From contig NZ_CP147520.1 of NCBI RefSeq assembly GCF_037201975.1, forward strand, positions 5,394,001 to 5,458,000: a stretch of 64,000 bases of DNA, written 5' to 3'. This document shows, one piece after another, positions 61,055 through 64,000 of the stretch (position 1 is the stretch's first letter; each line of letters begins with the position of its first letter). Made by a program: the position numbers and the translations under genes. The notes under the pieces are model-generated. The model was not told where the DNA came from and ran no database searches. It saw only the letters and a program-made list of their open reading frames with translations. This stretch comes from Streptomyces sp. TG1A-60. GTDB taxonomy: Bacteria > Actinomycetota > Actinomycetes > Streptomycetales > Streptomycetaceae.

Positions 61055-62101
61055 TCAGCGCCGCAGCGTGCCGGACTCGAGATTCTCCACGTACCAGGAG
61101 TACGTCCGGGCGATTCCTTCCCGCAGGCCGATACGAGGACCCCAGCCGAGCGCGGTGAGCCGGGAGACGTCGAGGAGCTTGCGCGGGGTACCGTCCGGCT
61201 GCTTCGTGTCCCACTCGACGCTCCCCCGGTACCCGACGACGTCCGCGACGAGCTCCGCCAGTTCCCGGACGGTCAGGTCCGTGCCGGTGCCGACGTTGAC
61301 CGGACTGTCCGCGTCGTAGTGCTCGATCAGGTGCAGACACGCCCGCGCCAGATCGTGCACATGGAGGAACTCCCGACGAGGGCTGCCACTGCCCCAGTTC
61401 ACCACTCGCCGCGCACCCGACTCCTGCGCCTCGTGGAAGCGCCGCATCAGGGACGGCAGCACGTGAGAGTGCTCGGGGTGGAAGTTGTCGCCCGGCCCGT
61501 ACAGATTGGTCGGCATGGCGGAGATCCAGGGCAGGCCGTACTGGCGTCGTACCGCCTGCACCTGCAGAACGCCGGCGATCTTGGCAATGGCATAGGCGTC
61601 GTTGGTCGGCTCCAGCGGACCCGTCAACAGCGCCTCCTCGCGGACGGGCTGCTCGGCGAACTTCGGGTAGATGCAACTGGAGCCCAGGAACAGCAGCCGC
61701 TCCACCCGGTGCTCCAGGGCCGCGTCCAGCATGTTCACCTGGATGCGCAGGTTGTCGGAGAGGAACTCGGCGGGCCGGGTGGAGTTCGCCTTGATCCCGC
61801 CCACCCGCGCCGCGGCCAGCACCACCACGTCCGGGCGCAGGACCGCGAACCAGTCGAACACCGCCTGGCGCTCCCTCAGGTCCAGCTCCGCCGAGCCTGG
61901 CGCGACCACATCGGTGAACCCCTCACGGCGGAGTTCCCCGCGCACCGCCGAACCGACCAGCCCCGAGCCGCCGGCCACGAACACGCGCGCCGAGCGGTCG
62001 AGGGGGCGGTGCACCTTCCCGTCTGATGCCGCGCCAAAGGAATTCACCGCTGAGGCAGCGGCGGCCGGGGGTGCGACACCGGTATTCGTAGAATCAGCCA
62101 T
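61055..62101 (-). CDS. fcl: GDP-L-fucose synthase
   Basis: A 348-residue extended short-chain dehydrogenase that makes GDP-L-fucose from GDP-4-keto-6-deoxymannose. NADP motif GGSGLVG at residues 44-50; catalytic SSCIYP with Tyr170 and Lys174 in YAIAK; PTNLYGPGDNFHPEHSHVLP is family-typical. The first ~36 residues are an extra Ala-rich extension. ATG 62101 follows AAGGAG. The partner GDP-mannose 4,6-dehydratase is not in the window. It points to fucose or a related 6-deoxyhexose in the surface glycan. Confidence 0.92.
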   Translation of the reverse strand: MADSTNTGVAPPAAAASAVNSFGAASDGKVHRPLDRSARVFVAGGSGLVGSAVRGELRREGFTDVVAPGSAELDLRERQAVFDWFAVLRPDVVVLAAARVGGIKANSTRPAEFLSDNLRIQVNMLDAALEHRVERLLFLGSSCIYPKFAEQPVREEALLTGPLEPTNDAYAIAKIAGVLQVQAVRRQYGLPWISAMPTNLYGPGDNFHPEHSHVLPSLMRRFHEAQESGARRVVNWGSGSPRREFLHVHDLARACLHLIEHYDADSPVNVGTGTDLTVRELAELVADVVGYRGSVEWDTKQPDGTPRKLLDVSRLTALGWGPRIGLREGIARTYSWYVENLESGTLRR

Positions 62102-62479
62102 GAGCTTTGCTCTCCTTCTTCACTTCCGCATTGTGATCCAGGTGGAAACGCTCCACATAGAGTGAATGCGACACACCGTCAGGTGCGGTGTCAGAGGGCA
62201 GTTTCCGCATTCCGGCCAGGCGCCCGAGCCGCCGTGCTCTGGGGCCGACTGCCGCCTGCTCTGACAGCTTCGCCGGTACGGACTCCGGTTTCGAGGAAAC
62301 GAGGCATGGAAGACCGCGCCGCGGTACGCGGCCAGGAACCAGTATGCTGAAGACAGGGATCGGCGACCCCCAAGGCGGGGCCCCTCGCTCACTCGGCTCG
62401 CGCCAAGCGCTGGGACGGACTGTTGCGCCGGACTGCCTAAGTGGCTGGCCGCGAGGAAGCCACTGGCAATACCACCGTG
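62102..62479. other. Gene-less stretch
   Basis: No convincing gene on either strand between the GDP-fucose synthase start and the methyltransferase stop. The fcl ribosome site lies at its left end. Open frames here lack the codon bias of the neighbours. Confidence 0.4.
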
Positions 62480-63373
62480 TCAGGACGTGCTTCCCGATCG
62501 TCTCGCGGCCGCTGAGTCCCGGGTGATGAGGAAGTTCGCATAGCGGCCCGGCGGGACGAGGTCCGCCGTCACGGGCGCCGGTCCCCTGCTGCTGAGATGC
62601 TGAATGTGACGGTAGCCCAGGTCGAAAGCGGTCTCCCGTAGCCTGCTCAGCGCTGCCTTGTCCAGGCACTCCGCGATGATGGTCGGGTGGTGGGCGCGGA
62701 TGCTCTTCTCCATGCCGCGCAGGACCTGCGGTTCGAGCCCCTCCACGTCGACCTTGATGAGGTCGACCGCAAGTCCGTCGAGCACCTCGTCCCCCGTCGT
62801 GACCTCCACGTCGACGACGCTCCGGGCGGTCCTCCGGTCCAGGAGTGAGGCCGCCGTCGTGTCGGCGGGGATCCTCAGCCAGGTGCGCCCCGGCGTGTCC
62901 GAGAGTGCCTTGTCGATGATGGTGACGCGGCTTTCGAACCGGTTGGCCCGGACGTTGCGGTTCAGCATGCGGGCGGCGACCGGGTTGGGTTCGATGGCCA
63001 CTGCCTCCAGCTGCGGGTTGGCCCGGCAGGCGAGGAGGGTGTAAATCCCGGAGAACGCCCCGATGTCGACGAACCGGCGGGCATTTCGGGCGAGCCGGTA
63101 GACGAGCGGGTGGGTGGTCTCCTCCCAGTGCCGCATGTTGGTCCAGATCAGGCTCCGGGCCAGGATGTCCGCGTCGCTGCTGACGTAGCGGAAGGTGCGT
63201 CCGTCGGGGGCCCGCAGGCTCCACTCTCCCGTGGGATGCAGGCGCCCCCACACCGTGCGGGGCACCAGACCTCGCAGGGCCCCGGCGCGGAGAGCCCGTT
63301 GGCAGCCCGGAACGCGCATGAAGAGGTCACGTGTGCTGGACAAGATGTCTTTTGAGGGCACGGACGGCAGCAT
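62480..63373 (-). CDS. FkbM-family methyltransferase
   Basis: About 297 residues. SAM-binding motif RRFVDIGAFSGIYTLLACRA, then EAVAIEPNPVAARMLNRNV and the late VDLIKVDVEGLEPQVLRGM, which is the FkbM signature. It probably O-methylates a sugar of the surface glycan. The start is uncertain: ATG 63373 (LPSVPSKDILSSTRDLF) fits the domain, but the frame is open to ATG 63460. A TATACA box near 63390 would favour the shorter form. Same strand as fcl and the GT61 gene. Confidence 0.85.
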   Translation of the reverse strand: MLPSVPSKDILSSTRDLFMRVPGCQRALRAGALRGLVPRTVWGRLHPTGEWSLRAPDGRTFRYVSSDADILARSLIWTNMRHWEETTHPLVYRLARNARRFVDIGAFSGIYTLLACRANPQLEAVAIEPNPVAARMLNRNVRANRFESRVTIIDKALSDTPGRTWLRIPADTTAASLLDRRTARSVVDVEVTTGDEVLDGLAVDLIKVDVEGLEPQVLRGMEKSIRAHHPTIIAECLDKAALSRLRETAFDLGYRHIQHLSSRGPAPVTADLVPPGRYANFLITRDSAAARRSGSTS

Positions 63374-63478
63374 AATGAGGGCATACGGTGTATAGCTCAC
63401 CTGTGAGGTGTGTTGTTGCGCGGGGGCGGCCGAATTCACTCCGGCGCCGCACTCCGGCATCCCACCGTTGCGCGCAGC

Positions 63479-64000
63479 TCAGCACCCGGCGGTCGCACCC
63501 TCGTTGAGAAGCGCGTCGAGCCGATCCAGTGGTGCGACGCCCCCTCCTTCTTCGGTGGGCGACGCGACGACGTAGTCGTAGTCGATGCCGAGGTTGCGGC
63601 TCAAGCGGGCATAGCAGTCGTTGAAGCAGGCAGGAGGGAACACCTCGATCACACGCTCCGCCCGCTGAGCCCACACCAGGTTGGCCAGACCGGCCCCGTG
63701 CGGAGCAATGACCGTACGGGCGCCGGCGAACAGCGCGCGCTGCTGCTCGAAGGGCAGGTCTTGGGCGTACACCACGGTGACGCCCGCCTCCCGCATCGCG
63801 TGCTCGACCTCTGCCTCGTTCGACAATGCTCGCTTGTGGTCCTTCAAGCGGCTCACGTAGATGGCGTCGACGTCAGCGGGGTCCGTAGGGAAGGCTGCGC
63901 GCAGCCGGTCGGTCTCGGCCCGCTGGACGAAGCCGGACATGGGCTCGACGGCGGCGAGGAGGCACGAGTCGACGTGCGCGATGTCGTCCAGGCGGACGAT
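63479..64000 (-). CDS. GT61-family glycosyltransferase, C-terminal part (5' end outside window)
   Basis: The frame is open to the window edge, so the N-terminus is missing; 173 residues are visible. Features of the GT61/DUF563 family: AIYVSRLKDHKRALSNEAEV, VVYAQDLPFEQQRALFAGAR and VIAPHGAGLANLVWAQ, then VIEVFPPACFNDCYARLSRN. An inverting transferase is expected. It probably belongs to the same glycan pathway as the FkbM methyltransferase and GDP-fucose synthase. Confidence 0.82.
   Translation of the reverse strand: MVRLDDIAHVDSCLLAAVEPMSGFVQRAETDRLRAAFPTDPADVDAIYVSRLKDHKRALSNEAEVEHAMREAGVTVVYAQDLPFEQQRALFAGARTVIAPHGAGLANLVWAQRAERVIEVFPPACFNDCYARLSRNLGIDYDYVVASPTEEGGGVAPLDRLDALLNEGATAGC

Overview
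The window is GC-rich with strong third-position GC bias. It has GTG/TTG starts, GTGA and ATGA stop/start overlaps, sortase-anchored and Tat-exported proteins, a melC tyrosinase operon and a WXG100 type VII secretion locus. Together these indicate a Streptomyces (or close relative) chromosome. I see no tRNA, rRNA, CRISPR array, complete insertion sequence or prophage. Everything is read from sequence alone.

Layout. (1) 1-8.8 kb, minus strand: part of a type VII (ESX-like) secretion operon. In transcription order it has two small WXG100-like substrates, a one-TM protein, EccD, an EspI-like MinD ATPase, EccC and a DUF6177 protein cut by the window edge. (2) 9-11.8 kb: ribose genes rbsK-rbsD with a LacI-type regulator and twin operators. 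(3) 11.8-16.3 kb: RecD2-type helicase, citrate synthase, then a gene-poor stretch full of inverted repeats, including two hairpins with matching C-rich loops. (4) 16.35-22.2 kb: a decayed copper-type P-ATPase with an apparent micro-inversion, a TetR/MMPL divergent pair, a zinc alcohol dehydrogenase, an acetyltransferase and a small HTH protein. (5) 22.6-28.9 kb: a myo-inositol catabolic operon (iolC, Cgl0159-family aldolase, iolB, iolD, mmsA). (6) 29.1-37.1 kb: an alpha/beta-hydrolase fused to an ABC ATPase with its permease, a vWA lipoprotein, a secreted chorismate mutase and a long-chain acyl-CoA synthetase. (7) 37.3-41.6 kb: four tandem near-identical cassettes plus a diverged fifth member encoding small secreted two-cysteine proteins of no family I recognise, then a zinc-ribbon-like protein and an LPETG surface protein. 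(8) 41.7-64 kb: a cell-surface glycan region. It holds a flavoprotein/ATP-grasp pair, a GH26-like secreted hydrolase and an eight-gene overlapping exopolysaccharide operon (two glycosyltransferases, initiating phosphotransferase, polymerase/ligase, MurJ-like flippase, deacetylase, Wzz-like protein, CelD/BcsL acyltransferase). Beyond that are a DUF3344 protein, melC1-melC2, a tyrosine phosphatase, an LAxTG surface protein, GDP-fucose synthase, an FkbM methyltransferase and a GT61 glycosyltransferase running off the window.

How they fit. Much of the window concerns the cell surface: protein secretion (ESX), sortase-anchored proteins, small exported proteins and an exopolysaccharide with a matching hydrolase. 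The metabolic islands (ribose, inositol, citrate) are ordinary.

Caution. Four genes (rbsK, the MMPL transporter, the flavoprotein, one glycosyltransferase) are each broken by an apparent single-base deletion, mostly in C/G runs. This could be sequencing error or real decay. The strongest candidate for something undescribed is the tandem two-cysteine protein array at 37.3-40.0 kb.
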